Source of the DNA: Mycobacterium sp.
GTDB taxonomy: Bacteria > Actinomycetota > Actinomycetes > Mycobacteriales > Mycobacteriaceae
Direction: 5' to 3'
DNA: 62,154 nt
Assembly (NCBI RefSeq): GCF_025965855.1
Contig: NZ_JAOPWB010000079.1
Span: forward strand, 1 to 62,154
Position numbers and translations under genes: made by a program. The notes beneath the pieces were generated by a model. The model was not told the DNA's origin and did no database searches. It saw nothing but the letters and a program-made list of their open reading frames with translations. Below, in pieces: positions 9,003-18,398 of the stretch (positions within the stretch are counted from its first letter, which is position 1; each line of letters starts with the position of its first letter).

Positions 9003-9671
9003 TCATTGCGATTCGGAGACGAGGCCGATGCACGTTGCCGTGAGTACTCGGGTGAGGGCGGACGCGAAATCGATGTTCCACTCGGGCACCAGCACCTCCG
9101 ACTCCTCGGCATAGGCGTCGGCGAGCCGCTCCGGCGGGTTCGCGATGTGCCAGAAAGCCGAGGCCAGGGAGTACGCGGCGATCAACGTGTCAAAGGCGCC
9201 GGACCGGCCAAGGACGGGCAATGCACGCTCGATCGCGTCGGCGAGCGCGACCGCCACGGCGGCAATGGTCCGCCGGATCTCGACGACGCGCTCGATCTCC
9301 ACCTCGTGCTCGAGGTGCAGGTGCAGGTTGGCGAGCAGGTCACAAAACAGCGGGTCGGCCGCCAGGCCGTTGGCCAGCGTCTCGGCCACCCGCGCCGGGG
9401 ACATCGGACCGGGCTCGCCGAGTTGCTCGCACACCGCATTCGACCAGCGCACCCAGCCTTCGGCGGCGAGGTGCAGCAGGACCTCCTTGTGAGAGGTGAA
9501 GTAACGCCGCACCGCGGAGTAGTGGATTCCGGCGCGACCGGCGACGGCGGTCAAGGTGACCGACGCGACGCCCGTCTCGAGCGCTAGTGACCGCGCGGCT
9601 TCGACGAGCGCCGCCGCACGCTGGCGCTTGTTTTCCTCCGTGCGGGCGCGCTGGAAGGCGAGTTGCGCCAT
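9003..9671 (-). CDS. TetR-family regulator (Rv0452-like)
   Basis: 222 residues from ATG 9671; a GTG at 9689 would add six residues. The N-terminal helix-turn-helix is clear (TLTAVAGRAGIHYSAVRRYFTSHKEVL, about residues 38-64), followed by an all-helical ligand domain. M. tuberculosis Rv0452 sits beside mmpS4 in the same way. Here it lies between two mmpS/mmpL loci, 149 bp upstream of the left one on the same strand and divergent from the right one. Three related motifs in its own promoter region suggest autoregulation and control of the divergent mmpS/mmpL pair. Confidence 0.85.
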   Translation of the reverse strand: MAQLAFQRARTEENKRQRAAALVEAARSLALETGVASVTLTAVAGRAGIHYSAVRRYFTSHKEVLLHLAAEGWVRWSNAVCEQLGEPGPMSPARVAETLANGLAADPLFCDLLANLHLHLEHEVEIERVVEIRRTIAAVAVALADAIERALPVLGRSGAFDTLIAAYSLASAFWHIANPPERLADAYAEESEVLVPEWNIDFASALTRVLTATCIGLVSESQ

Positions 9672-9680
9672 CGGCAGAGG

Positions 9681-9726
9681 ATAACGCACGTGGTGTGATT
9701 TGTATAACGCACGCCGTGTGATTTGT
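9681..9726. promoter_or_regulatory. tandem 23-bp direct repeat, probable TetR operator
   Basis: Two adjoining 23-bp units (9681-9703 and 9704-9726) both begin ATAACGCACG and end GTGTGATTTGT, differing at 2 of 23 positions. Each contains a weak internal dyad (AACGCAC…GTGTGATT). They begin 10 bp upstream of the tetR ATG, an ideal place for autorepression. Confidence 0.65.
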
Positions 9727-9758
9727 GCCAGGTCACAGCTCTGGTCGTAATTTTCCGG

Positions 9759-9779
9759 TTACGCACGTGATATGCGTTA
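9759..9779. promoter_or_regulatory. palindromic operator sharing the ACGCACGTG core
   Basis: TTACGCA-CGTGATA-TGCGTTA is a 21-bp dyad with 6 of 7 arm bases paired. It repeats the ACGCACG core of the direct repeats at 9681 and 9704, 33 bp away, giving three sites in the tetR-mmpS intergenic region. Confidence 0.55.
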
Positions 9780-9841
9780 CACTCCAGGGCGCGAGGGGAA
9801 GGAGTCAACGGTCCCGGACAGACAAACCAGCCGTGATTTAC

Positions 9842-9860
9842 TTAGGTAAGCCTTGGCTGT
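9842..9860. promoter_or_regulatory. IdeR/DtxR-type iron box (degenerate)
   Basis: The sequence TTAGGTAAGCCTTGGCTGT matches the DtxR/IdeR consensus (TTAGGTTAGSCTAACCTAA) at about 13 of 19 positions, with an excellent left half TTAGGTaAGCCT and a weak right half. It lies about 110-135 bp upstream of mmpS. M. tuberculosis mmpS4-mmpL4 is known to be iron- and IdeR-regulated, which supports the reading. Confidence 0.5.
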
Positions 9861-9976
9861 TCTCCCACCAGGGATCGGCGGACGGGCGCAGCGCGGCGAT
9901 CCGTAGTTGACCACGTTCGGCGGCGACGGACCGAACGCACAATCACCGACCGCTGAAAGGGATTCCAATTTTCAAG

Positions 9977-10399
9977 GTGCTGTCCCGAACGTGGATTCCA
10001 CTCGTCGTCGTGGCGGTGGTGATGGTCGGTGGCTTCATCGTGTACCGGGTCCACGGCTACTTCGGCTCGGAAAAGCGCGAATCGTATGCCGACAGCAACC
10101 TGCAGAATCCCAAGCCGTTCAACCCAAAACGAATTGTCTACGAGGTCTTCGGGCCGCCCGGAACGGTCGCCGACATCAGCTATTTCGACGTCAACGCGGA
10201 CCCGCAACGCGTCGACGCCGCACCATTGCCCTGGTCGCTCCGCATCACCACCGACAAGGCGGCCGTGATGGGAAACCTGATGGCGCGGGGCAGCGGCGAT
10301 AGCGTCGGCTGCCGCATCACGGTGGACGATGTGGTGAAGGCCGAAAGAACTTCCAACGAGGTCCACGCCTACACCTTCTGCGTGGTGAAGTCCGCGTGA
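9977..10399 (+). CDS. mmpS4: MmpS4-family membrane accessory protein (right, intact locus)
   Basis: 140 residues from GTG 9977 (MLSRTWIPL). One membrane helix at about 5-22 ([18 protein letters not shown]), then the MmpS domain with [20 protein letters not shown] and the Cys pair [13 protein letters not shown]. The best Shine-Dalgarno (AAAGGGA, 9955-9961) is 15 nt from this GTG but only 6 nt from an in-frame ATT at 9968, so initiation at the rare ATT codon (adding IFK) is possible. In M. tuberculosis MmpS4 supports siderophore export by MmpL4. The stop overlaps the mmpL start (GTGA). Confidence 0.88.
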   Translation: MLSRTWIPLVVVAVVMVGGFIVYRVHGYFGSEKRESYADSNLQNPKPFNPKRIVYEVFGPPGTVADISYFDVNADPQRVDAAPLPWSLRITTDKAAVMGNLMARGSGDSVGCRITVDDVVKAERTSNEVHAYTFCVVKSA

Positions 10400-13281
10400 C
10401 GACACGATTCGCGAACCTTGCGGGCACCCACGCCGAAAGGCCGTTGCTCGCGAGGACGATCCACCGCCTTTCAGTGCCGATCATCCTGTTCTGGGTGGGG
10501 ATGGCCGTCGTCTTCAGCCTGCTCGTCCCGTCGCTGGAAGTGGTCGGGCAGGAGCGGTCGGTGTCGCTGAGCCCCACGGACGCGCCGTCGTTCCAGGCGA
10601 TGAAGCACATCGGCCACGCCTTCAACGAAGGCGAGACCGACAGCTCGGCGATGATCGTGCTGGAGGGCAACCAGCCCCTCGGCGACGACGCCCACAAGTA
10701 CTACGACGCGATGATTCGCAAGTTGCGCGAGGACAGGGCGCACGTGCTGAGCGTCCAGGATTTCTGGGGTGACCCCCTCACGGCGGCGGGCGCGCAAAGC
10801 AACGACGGCAAGGCCGCAACCGTCCAGGTGAATCTCGCGGGCAATCAGGGCGAGCCGCTGGCCAACGAATCCGTCCAGGCCGTCCGCAAACTCGTGAACA
10901 GCGTGCCCCCGCCGCCCGGCGTCAAGGCTTACGTCACCGGGGTGGCGGCGCTCGCCGCGGATCTGCACCACAGCGGCGACAAATCCACGGTCCGGATCAC
11001 GCTGACGACGGTCACGGTGATTCTGATCATGTTGCTGTTCGTCTACCGGTCAATCATCACCGTGGTTCTTCTGCTGGTCACGGTCGGTTTCGAGTTGACG
11101 GCGGCGCGGGGAGCAGTCGCGGTGATCGGCCACTTCGGATGGATAGGGCTTTCCACCTTCGCGGTATCCCTCCTGACCTCGCTGGCGATCGCGGCCGGCA
11201 CGGACTACGGCATCTTCATCATCGGGCGGTACCAGGAGGCCCGGCAAGCCGGCGAGGACAGGGAGACGGCCTTCTACACGATGTACCGCGGGACGGCCCA
11301 CGTCATCCTGGGCTCCGGTTTGACGATCGCCGGGGCGACGTTCTGCCTCAGCTTCGCGCGGATGCCGTACTTTCAAACGCTCGGTATCCCGTGCGCGGTG
11401 GGCATGCTCGTCGCCGTGGCGGTCGCGCTGACGCTGGGTCCGGCGGTCCTTACCGTCGGCAGCCGGTTCGGCCTGTTCGACCCCAAGCGCAAGCTCGCGG
11501 TCCGCGGCTGGCGGCGGGTCGGTACCGCGGTGGTTCGCTGGCCGCTGCCGATTCTGGCCGTCACGTGCGCCGTCGCCCTGGTCGGCCTGCTCACCCTGCC
11601 CGGATACAAGGCCAACTACAACGACCGGGAGTATCTGCCCGGCTCCATCCCCGCCAATGAGGGCCTGATGGCCGCGGATCGCCACTTCTCCCAGGCCCGG
11701 ATGAAGCCCGAGATCCTGATGATCGAGTCGAACCACGACATGCGCGATCCGGCCGACTTTTTGGTCCTGGACAGGCTGGCCAAGGGCATCTTCCGGGTCC
11801 CGGGCATCTCCCGTGTCCAGACGATAACCCGGCCCGACGGTACGACCATGGACCACACGTCGATTCCGTTCCAGATGAGCATGCAGAACGCCGGTCAGAT
11901 GCAGACCATGAAATACCAGCGTGACCAGATGAACAACATGCTCAAGCAGGCCGACGAGATGACCAAAACCATCGCCAACATGCAACGGATGTACGACCTG
12001 ATGACGCAGCTCGTCGCCACCACGCACCGCATGGTCGGCGACACCGAAGAGATGCAGCAAATCACCAATGAACTACGCGACCGCATCGCGGACTTCGACG
12101 ATTTCTGGCGGCCGATCCGCAGCTATTTCTATTGGGAGAGACACTGTTTCGACATTCCGATCTGCTGGTCGATTCGGCAGATATTCGACGCGCTGGACGG
12201 CGTGGATCAGATCACCGACAAACTCAACACGCTCGTCGGTGACATCAAAGATCTCGATCGGCTGATGCCGCAGATGGTCGCCCAGTTCCCGCCGATGATC
12301 GAGACCATGGTGAACATGCGCACCATGATGCTGGACATGCACAGCACCATGTCCGGGATCTTCGATCAGATGGACGAGATGAGCGACAACGCGACGGCGA
12401 TGGGCCACGCTTTCGACGCCTCCAAGAACGACGACTCGTTCTACCTGCCGCCAGAGGTCTTCAAAAACAAAGACTTCAAGCGCGCGATGAACAGCTTCCT
12501 GTCCCCGGATGGGCACGCGGCGCGCTTCATCATCCTGCATCGCGGCGATCCCGCATCGGCCGAGGGCATCGCGAGCATCGAAAAGATACGCACCGCGGCC
12601 GAGGAGTCGCTCAAGGGAACACCTTTGGAGGACGCGAAGATCTATTTGGCGGGAACGGGTGCCGTCTTCAAGGACATCTCCGATGGCGCCAGATGGGACC
12701 TGGTGATCGCGGGAATTTCCTCGCTGTGCCTCATTTTCATCATCATGCTGATCCTCACCCGCGCCCTGGTTGCCGCCGCGGTCATCGTGGGCACGGTGGC
12801 CGTTTCCCTGGGGGCGTCCTTCGGGCTATCGGTGCTTTTCTGGCAGCACATTCTCGGCATCGAACTGCACTGGCTGGTGCTCGCCATGTCGGTCATCGTG
12901 TTGTTGGCCGTGGGATCCGACTACAACCTGCTGTTGGTCTCCCGGTTCAAGCAGGAGATTCACGCCGGCCTGAACACGGGCATCATCCGTTCGATGGGCG
13001 GCACCGGCAAGGTGGTGACCAACGCCGGCCTGGTGTTCGCGTTCACGATGGCGTCCATGGCCGTCAGCGACGTGCGGATCATCGGGCAGGTGGGCACCAC
13101 GATCGGACTGGGCCTGCTGTTCGACACGCTGATCGTGCGCGCGTTCATGACCCCGTCCATCGCCGCCCTGCTGGGACGCTGGTTCTGGTGGCCGATGCGG
13201 GTGCGCTCCCGGCCCGCCAGGGTGGTATCGCAGCCGGTCGAACCCCATCCGCCGGACCGTTCCCTGGCCTACAGCGACTAG
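10396..13281 (+). CDS. mmpL4: MmpL4-family RND transporter
   Basis: 961 residues, full length for the family, from GTG 10396 overlapping the mmpS stop. Twelve membrane helices in the RND layout; the proton-relay Asp-Tyr pairs are D270-Y271 ([10 protein letters not shown]) in TM4 and D842-Y843 (VGSDYNLLL) in TM10. Residues about 495-690 form the long Met/Gln-rich helical insertion ([20 protein letters not shown]…), with [12 protein letters not shown] at its turn, that marks MmpL4/MmpL5-type siderophore exporters. Position next to the Rv0449c operon shows this is the orthologue of Rv0450c, and the locus at 5460-8853 the additional copy. Export of carboxymycobactin and recycling of mycobactin is inferred from that orthology. 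Confidence 0.92.
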   Translation: MTTRFANLAGTHAERPLLARTIHRLSVPIILFWVGMAVVFSLLVPSLEVVGQERSVSLSPTDAPSFQAMKHIGHAFNEGETDSSAMIVLEGNQPLGDDAHKYYDAMIRKLREDRAHVLSVQDFWGDPLTAAGAQSNDGKAATVQVNLAGNQGEPLANESVQAVRKLVNSVPPPPGVKAYVTGVAALAADLHHSGDKSTVRITLTTVTVILIMLLFVYRSIITVVLLLVTVGFELTAARGAVAVIGHFGWIGLSTFAVSLLTSLAIAAGTDYGIFIIGRYQEARQAGEDRETAFYTMYRGTAHVILGSGLTIAGATFCLSFARMPYFQTLGIPCAVGMLVAVAVALTLGPAVLTVGSRFGLFDPKRKLAVRGWRRVGTAVVRWPLPILAVTCAVALVGLLTLPGYKANYNDREYLPGSIPANEGLMAADRHFSQARMKPEILMIESNHDMRDPADFLVLDRLAKGIFRVPGISRVQTITRPDGTTMDHTSIPFQMSMQNAGQMQTMKYQRDQMNNMLKQADEMTKTIANMQRMYDLMTQLVATTHRMVGDTEEMQQITNELRDRIADFDDFWRPIRSYFYWERHCFDIPICWSIRQIFDALDGVDQITDKLNTLVGDIKDLDRLMPQMVAQFPPMIETMVNMRTMMLDMHSTMSGIFDQMDEMSDNATAMGHAFDASKNDDSFYLPPEVFKNKDFKRAMNSFLSPDGHAARFIILHRGDPASAEGIASIEKIRTAAEESLKGTPLEDAKIYLAGTGAVFKDISDGARWDLVIAGISSLCLIFIIMLILTRALVAAAVIVGTVAVSLGASFGLSVLFWQHILGIELHWLVLAMSVIVLLAVGSDYNLLLVSRFKQEIHAGLNTGIIRSMGGTGKVVTNAGLVFAFTMASMAVSDVRIIGQVGTTIGLGLLFDTLIVRAFMTPSIAALLGRWFWWPMRVRSRPARVVSQPVEPHPPDRSLAYSD

Positions 13282-13313
13282 TCTCGACCCGTCCCTGGCC
13301 CCGGTCGTTCCGA

Positions 13314-15032
13314 ATGACAGTCATGCCAACAGTCGCGCTGATCGGATTCCTCGGCGGCCTGATCACCGGCATCTCGCCGTGCATCCTGCCGGTGCTTCCG
13401 GTGGTGTTCTTCTCCGGGGCCGGCAGCACGCGTGACAGCAGCCCCGCGACCCGTCCGTATCTGGTGATCGCCGGGCTGGTCTGCAGCTTCAGCGTGGTCA
13501 CCCTGGCTGGCTCGGCCCTGCTGTCCGCGCTGCGCCTGCCGCAGGACGCGATCCGTTGGGCCGCCCTCGGGACGCTGACCCTCATCGGCCTCGGATTGAT
13601 CTTCCCGCCGCTGCAGCATCTGATCGAACGGCCCTTCGCCCGCATCCCGCTGCCTCAAATCGGCTCAAAAACCTTGGGCAGAAGTGGTTTCGGGCTGGGA
13701 CTCACGTTGGGCGCGCTGTATGTGCCGTGCGCCGGACCGGTGCTGGCCGCCATCGTTGTCGCCGGCGGCACCGCCGCTATCGGCCCGGCGGTGCTGGTGT
13801 TGACCGCGGCGTTCGCGATCGGTGCCGCCCTGCCGCTGCTGGTTTTCGCTTTGGCCGGGCGGCGCCTCACCGAGCGCGTCTCCGCATTCCGCCGCCGGCA
13901 ACACATCATCCGCGTCGCCGGTGGAATCACGATGATCGTGCTGGCCGTCGCGCTGGTCTTCAACCTTCCCGCCGTGCTGCAGCGCGCCGTCCCCGACTAC
14001 ACGACGGCGATGCAAAGGGGAATGGCGGCCGCTGACATCCAGGACATTCGGCACGAGCTGGGCGGCACGGTGAAGGGCCAGCTGGTCGACTGCAGCGGGG
14101 ACTTTGGGGCCGCCGCCCAGCTGCAGCAGTGCGGGCCGGCGCCCGCCGTCACGGGGATCACCGAGTGGCTCAACACCCCGGGCGGCGCGCCGATCGACCT
14201 GGCGTCGCTGCGGGGCAAGGTGATCTTGATCGACTTCTGGGCGTACTCCTGCATCAACTGCCAGCGCGCCATCCCGCACGTGGTGGATTGGTACAACCGG
14301 TATCGCGACGACGGTTTCGTCGTCATCGGGGTGCACACCCCCGAGTACGCGTTCGAACGGGTCCCCGGCAACGTGGCCAGCGGCGCCGCCGCGTTGCACA
14401 TCACTTACCCCGTCGCGCTAGACAACGACTACGCGACCTGGAACAGCTACCAGAACCTGTATTGGCCCGCCGAGTACCTCATCGACGCGAACGGGACGAT
14501 CCGCCACACCAAGTTCGGCGAGGGCGACTACGACACGACCGAAAAGCTGATCCGCCAACTGCTCACTGAAGCTCTTGTCGCCAAGCCGGATGTCAAGTTG
14601 CCCGCCGCGACGAACACGGTGGACGCCACCCCGCACACCAGGCTGACGCCGGAGACCTACCTGGGCGCCGGCAAGGCCGTCAACTACGGCGGCGGCGGCG
14701 AATACAAGGCGGGCACCGCCACCTTCGCCTACCCGGCGACGTTGCCCGACGACCGGTTCGCCGTGCGCGGCCGCTGGACCTTGGACGACCAGGGCGCCAC
14801 CGCCGACAGCGACGACACCGCCATCCGGCTGAACTACACCGGCAAAAGCGTCTATGTTGTCGTCGGCGGCACCGGCACCATCACCGTGACCAGGGGCGGC
14901 AAGACGACCGCGACATCGATCGGCGGACCTCCGGCCCTGCACCAGATCGTCGCGGACGACACCGCGCATCGCGACCTGCTCGACATGCAGGTCGGCAAAG
15001 GCCTGCAAGTGTTTTCGTTCACGTTCGGCTGA
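13314..15032 (+). CDS. dipZ: DipZ: CcdA-type membrane domain fused to thioredoxin-like and C-terminal domains
   Basis: 572 residues from ATG 13314 (a second ATG at 13323 is equally possible). Residues about 1-235 are the CcdA/DsbD electron-transfer membrane domain, with the hallmark [15 protein letters not shown] and the partner [12 protein letters not shown]. Residues about 280-430 are an extracytoplasmic thioredoxin/TlpA fold with active site CINC (first Cys about 313). Residues about 440-572 form a beta-rich carbohydrate-module-like domain. DipZ passes reducing power across the membrane to exported disulfide proteins. In M. tuberculosis dipZ (Rv2874) lies with mpt70/mpt83 in the SigK regulon; here it sits 47 bp before the sigK operon. 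Confidence 0.9.
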   Translation: MTVMPTVALIGFLGGLITGISPCILPVLPVVFFSGAGSTRDSSPATRPYLVIAGLVCSFSVVTLAGSALLSALRLPQDAIRWAALGTLTLIGLGLIFPPLQHLIERPFARIPLPQIGSKTLGRSGFGLGLTLGALYVPCAGPVLAAIVVAGGTAAIGPAVLVLTAAFAIGAALPLLVFALAGRRLTERVSAFRRRQHIIRVAGGITMIVLAVALVFNLPAVLQRAVPDYTTAMQRGMAAADIQDIRHELGGTVKGQLVDCSGDFGAAAQLQQCGPAPAVTGITEWLNTPGGAPIDLASLRGKVILIDFWAYSCINCQRAIPHVVDWYNRYRDDGFVVIGVHTPEYAFERVPGNVASGAAALHITYPVALDNDYATWNSYQNLYWPAEYLIDANGTIRHTKFGEGDYDTTEKLIRQLLTEALVAKPDVKLPAATNTVDATPHTRLTPETYLGAGKAVNYGGGGEYKAGTATFAYPATLPDDRFAVRGRWTLDDQGATADSDDTAIRLNYTGKSVYVVVGGTGTITVTRGGKTTATSIGGPPALHQIVADDTAHRDLLDMQVGKGLQVFSFTFG

Positions 15033-15079
15033 GACTTCGGCATTTTGGGAAAGCCCGTCCAGCGGGTCGGTGGCTCCGA

Positions 15080-16396
15080 ATGACTGGTGTGGATCAGCCA
15101 GAAGCCCGCTCGGTAGCGGTAATCGGCAGCGGGGTCGCCGGCCTCACCGCCGCCTACGTCCTGTCCGGGCGCGACCGGGTCACCCTGTACGAGGCCGATG
15201 CGCGGCTCGGCGGCCACGCGCACACCCACTATGTCGACGACGGCACCGACGTCGGGGGCCGGGTTGTCGGCATCGACTCGGCGTTCCTAGTGCACAACGA
15301 CCGGACCTACCCGACGCTGTGCCGATTGCTCACGGAACTCGCTGTGGCGACGCAAGAGTCGGAGATGTCGATGTCGGTGCGCGCCGACAACATCGGGCTC
15401 GAATACGCCGGGGCCCTGGGCATTCGGGGCCTGTTCGCCTGCCGGCAGTCGCTGCGGCCGCGCCATCTGCTGATGCTCGCCGAGATCGTCCGCTTCCACC
15501 GCGCCGCCTCCCGCCTGATGCAGGACAGCGCCCAGGACGGTCTGGAGACCCTGGCAGCCTTCCTGAACCGGCACCGCTTCTCCCCCTATTTCGTCGACTA
15601 CTTCATCACGCCCTTGGTGGCGGCGGTGTGGTCCTGCGCCGGCGACGGCGCCCTGCACTATCCGGCCCGGTATCTCTTCGTCTTCCTCGCCCACCACGGC
15701 ATGCTGTCGGTCTTCGGGTCCCCGACGTGGCGCACCGTGACCGGCGGTTCGGCAAACTACGTTCGGGCCATCGCTTCTCGCCTGCATCGGGTCTCGACCG
15801 GAACGCCGGTGCACTCACTGCGTCGGCTGTCCCACGGTGTGCTGGTGCGAGCGGGTCGCGACGCGCCGCGAATCTTCGACGCCGCCGTCATCGCGGTGCA
15901 CCCCGACCAGGCGCTGCTGCTGCTCGACGACGCCACCCCGTCGGAGCGCGCCGTCCTGGGCGCCATTCCGTACTCGACCAACCGGGCGCAGCTACACACC
16001 GACGAGTCCGTATTGCCCCGCCATCGCCGCGCCCGCGCCTCGTGGAACTACTTGGTGACACCCGGAACCGATCACGTGGTGGTCAGCTACGACGTCAGCA
16101 GGCTGATGCGGCTGGACACCAAGCGCCGTTACCTGGTCACCCTGGGCGGCCGGGACCGGGTGAATCCCGGCTCGGTGATCGCCGAGATGACCTACAGCCA
16201 TCCCCTGTACACACCGGACTCTGTTGCAGCCCAAGCAAAGTTGGCGACCCTCGACGACGATCGGGTCGCGTTCGCGGGCGCTTACCACGGCTGGGGATTT
16301 CACGAGGACGGCGCCGTGTCCGGACTGCGCGCGGCCCGCCGGCTCGGCGCCGACTGGCCCGCCACCGCCCGGCACGAGGCGGTGGCCCCGTGCTGA
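15080..16396 (+). CDS. FAD-dependent amine oxidase/desaturase-like protein (Rv0449c-like)
   Basis: 438 residues. The Rossmann FAD motif VIGSGVAGLTAAYVL is near the N-terminus (about 14-28) followed by VTLYEADARLGGHAHTH, the FAD-ribose Glu context of the flavin amine oxidase/phytoene-desaturase superfamily; the C-terminal flavin segment VAFAGAYHGWGFHEDGAVSGL closes the domain. First gene of the Rv0449c-rskA operon; its stop overlaps the next start (GTGCTGA). In other bacteria homologues pair with the next two genes (DUF1365 and CFA synthase) in making modified fatty acids; the substrate here is not known. Confidence 0.85.
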   Translation: MTGVDQPEARSVAVIGSGVAGLTAAYVLSGRDRVTLYEADARLGGHAHTHYVDDGTDVGGRVVGIDSAFLVHNDRTYPTLCRLLTELAVATQESEMSMSVRADNIGLEYAGALGIRGLFACRQSLRPRHLLMLAEIVRFHRAASRLMQDSAQDGLETLAAFLNRHRFSPYFVDYFITPLVAAVWSCAGDGALHYPARYLFVFLAHHGMLSVFGSPTWRTVTGGSANYVRAIASRLHRVSTGTPVHSLRRLSHGVLVRAGRDAPRIFDAAVIAVHPDQALLLLDDATPSERAVLGAIPYSTNRAQLHTDESVLPRHRRARASWNYLVTPGTDHVVVSYDVSRLMRLDTKRRYLVTLGGRDRVNPGSVIAEMTYSHPLYTPDSVAAQAKLATLDDDRVAFAGAYHGWGFHEDGAVSGLRAARRLGADWPATARHEAVAPC

Positions 16397-17112
16397 CCCA
16401 CGCGCTTACGCCCGCGATCTACCGCACCACGATCACCCATTCCCGACGGGCCCCGGTGCACCACTGCTTCGAATACCGAAGCTACAGCTGGTATGTCGAC
16501 ATCGACGACCTGCCACGCCTGCCGTGGTGGCTGCGACCGTTCGCGCGGTTCCAGGGATCAGACCACTTTTCAAACTATTCAGCCGGGCCTCCACGCGGCT
16601 CGCTGCGCGAGAGGCTCGGCGCCTTGTTCGCCGACCACGGGCTGACCCTCCCCGAGGGCCGCGTCACGGCCCTGCTGCAGGCGCGCGTCTTCGGCTACGT
16701 CTTCAACCCCCTGAGCGTCTTCTGGTGCCACGACCGAAAGGGCCGGCTGTGCCACGTGATCGCCGAAGTCCACAACACCTACGGCGAGCGCCACGCATAT
16801 CTGTTGCCGCCGGCCGATCTCCCGGTCGTGACGCCCAAGAACTTCTACGTCTCACCGTTCAATCAGGTGGACGGCTACTACCTGGTGCAAGCGCCACGAC
16901 CGGGCAACGAGGTGGACATCACCGTGGCGCTGCATCGTGAGCACCGGCAGGTGTTTCTCGCAAACCTACGCGGCACACGCCGACCGGCCACCACGAGACG
17001 GGTCGCCGTCATGCAGTTCATCTCGCCGCTGGCACCGCTGGTGGTGGCAGCGCGGATCCGGATACAGGGGATCACGTTGTGGCTACGTCGAGTTCCGGTG
17101 GTGCCGCGATGA
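16390..17112 (+). CDS. DUF1365 protein (Rv0448c-like)
   Basis: 240 residues from GTG 16390, overlapping the upstream stop by 7 bp. Begins with YRTTITHSRRAPVHHCFEYRSYSWYVDID and has FGYVFNPLSVFWCHD and EVHNTYGERHAYLL, conserved segments of DUF1365. The family is almost always encoded between an FAD amine-oxidase-like protein and a cyclopropane-fatty-acid-synthase-like protein, as here, and probably acts on membrane lipids with them. Stop overlaps the next start (ATGA). Confidence 0.85.
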   Translation: MLTHALTPAIYRTTITHSRRAPVHHCFEYRSYSWYVDIDDLPRLPWWLRPFARFQGSDHFSNYSAGPPRGSLRERLGALFADHGLTLPEGRVTALLQARVFGYVFNPLSVFWCHDRKGRLCHVIAEVHNTYGERHAYLLPPADLPVVTPKNFYVSPFNQVDGYYLVQAPRPGNEVDITVALHREHRQVFLANLRGTRRPATTRRVAVMQFISPLAPLVVAARIRIQGITLWLRRVPVVPR

Positions 17113-18398
17113 GTGTGGCAGCCATCGAAACACCCGCGCCAGCAATCGATTCTGGCCGCTGGCCGGCGGTCGCGACCGTGCCGTCGGGCCCGTTCGCCGC
17201 GACGTCGGGGATCATCGCCGGCCGGCTGCTCCACCGCGCCGCCGCCCGCCTACCGCTTCGCCTGGTCTACCCCGACCGCACCGTCGTCGGCGCGGCCGAC
17301 CCGGCGGCACCAACCCTGTTCATCCACCGACCGGAGTCGCTGGCACGCCGGATCGGGCGGTGCGGCCTGATCGGCTTCGGCGAGTCCTACATGGCCGGCG
17401 AATGGTCGTCGAATGACCTCACCGGCGCGTTGACGGTCTTGGCCACTTCGGTGGCCGACCTGGTGCCGGGCACGCTGCAGCGGCTGCGGCCGATCGGTCC
17501 GGCCTTCCGGCCTCGTTGGCGGGCTCCCAGCCGGGAGCGGGCCCGGCGCAACGTCGCCGAGCACTACGACCTGTCGAACGAGTTGTTCGCCGAGTTCCTC
17601 GACGACACAATGACTTACTCCGCCGCGCTGTTCACCTGGCTGCCGGCCGCGCCGGAGGAGCTGGCCGCCGCGCAACGGCGCAAGATCGATCGGCTGCTCG
17701 ACGTGGCCGGAGTCGAACGCGGCGGCCGCGTCCTCGAGATCGGCACCGGCTGGGGCGAGCTGTGCATCCGCGCCGCCGCCCGCGGCGCACATGTCCGCTC
17801 CATCACTTTGTCGGTCGAACAGCAGCGGCTGGCGCGGCTCCGGGTTGCCGCGGCGGGTCTGTCGGACCTCGTGGAGATCGAGCTGTGCGATTACCGCGAC
17901 GTCGCGGGCCGCGACGACGCCTGTGACGGCTACGACGCGGTGGTCTCGGTCGAGATGATCGAGGCGGTCGGATACCGTTCGTGGCCAACGTATTTCGCCG
18001 CGGCGGAGCGGCTGGTACGGCCCGGCGGGCGGGTCGCAATCCAGGTGATCACGATGCCGCACGCCCGGATGCTGGCAACCCGCAACGCGCACACCTGGAT
18101 CCAGAAGTACATCTTTCCCGGCGGGCTGCTGCCGTCCACGCAGGCGATCTCCGCTATCACCGCGCGGCACACGACATTACGCACGGTCGACATGGTCTCG
18201 CTGCGAGAGCATTACGCCGAAACGCTGCGGCTCTGGCGCGAACGGTTCCTGCAGCGGCGAGATCCGCTGGCGCGCCTGGGTTTCGATGAGGTGTTCGGCC
18301 GCATGTGGGAGCTGTACCTGGCGTACTCGGAGGCGGGATTCCGGTCGGGCTACCTTGATGTGCATCAGTGGACGTTCGCACGCGAGGGGGGCCGATGA
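17109..18398 (+). CDS. ufaA1: cyclopropane-fatty-acyl-phospholipid synthase family methyltransferase
   Basis: 429 residues from ATG 17109 in an ATGA overlap. The S-adenosylmethionine motif I VLEIGTGWGELCIRAAARG is at about residue 210, preceded by the CFA-synthase segment RNVAEHYDLSNELFAEFLD and followed by VVSVEMIEAVG and the QKYIFPGGLLPS segment. The enzyme adds a one-carbon unit to an unsaturated lipid acyl chain. Orthologue of Rv0447c by context. Co-transcription with the FAD oxidoreductase and DUF1365 genes suggests one lipid-modification pathway. Confidence 0.9.
   Translation: MSVAAIETPAPAIDSGRWPAVATVPSGPFAATSGIIAGRLLHRAAARLPLRLVYPDRTVVGAADPAAPTLFIHRPESLARRIGRCGLIGFGESYMAGEWSSNDLTGALTVLATSVADLVPGTLQRLRPIGPAFRPRWRAPSRERARRNVAEHYDLSNELFAEFLDDTMTYSAALFTWLPAAPEELAAAQRRKIDRLLDVAGVERGGRVLEIGTGWGELCIRAAARGAHVRSITLSVEQQRLARLRVAAAGLSDLVEIELCDYRDVAGRDDACDGYDAVVSVEMIEAVGYRSWPTYFAAAERLVRPGGRVAIQVITMPHARMLATRNAHTWIQKYIFPGGLLPSTQAISAITARHTTLRTVDMVSLREHYAETLRLWRERFLQRRDPLARLGFDEVFGRMWELYLAYSEAGFRSGYLDVHQWTFAREGGR

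Noticed and set aside
15055..15082. SigK-like promoter (CCGTCC-N15-CCGAATG) before Rv0449c
   Set aside because: The would-be -10 overlaps the ATG at 15080, so transcription would start inside the gene; the same CCGAATGAC string also occurs at the dipZ start by chance.
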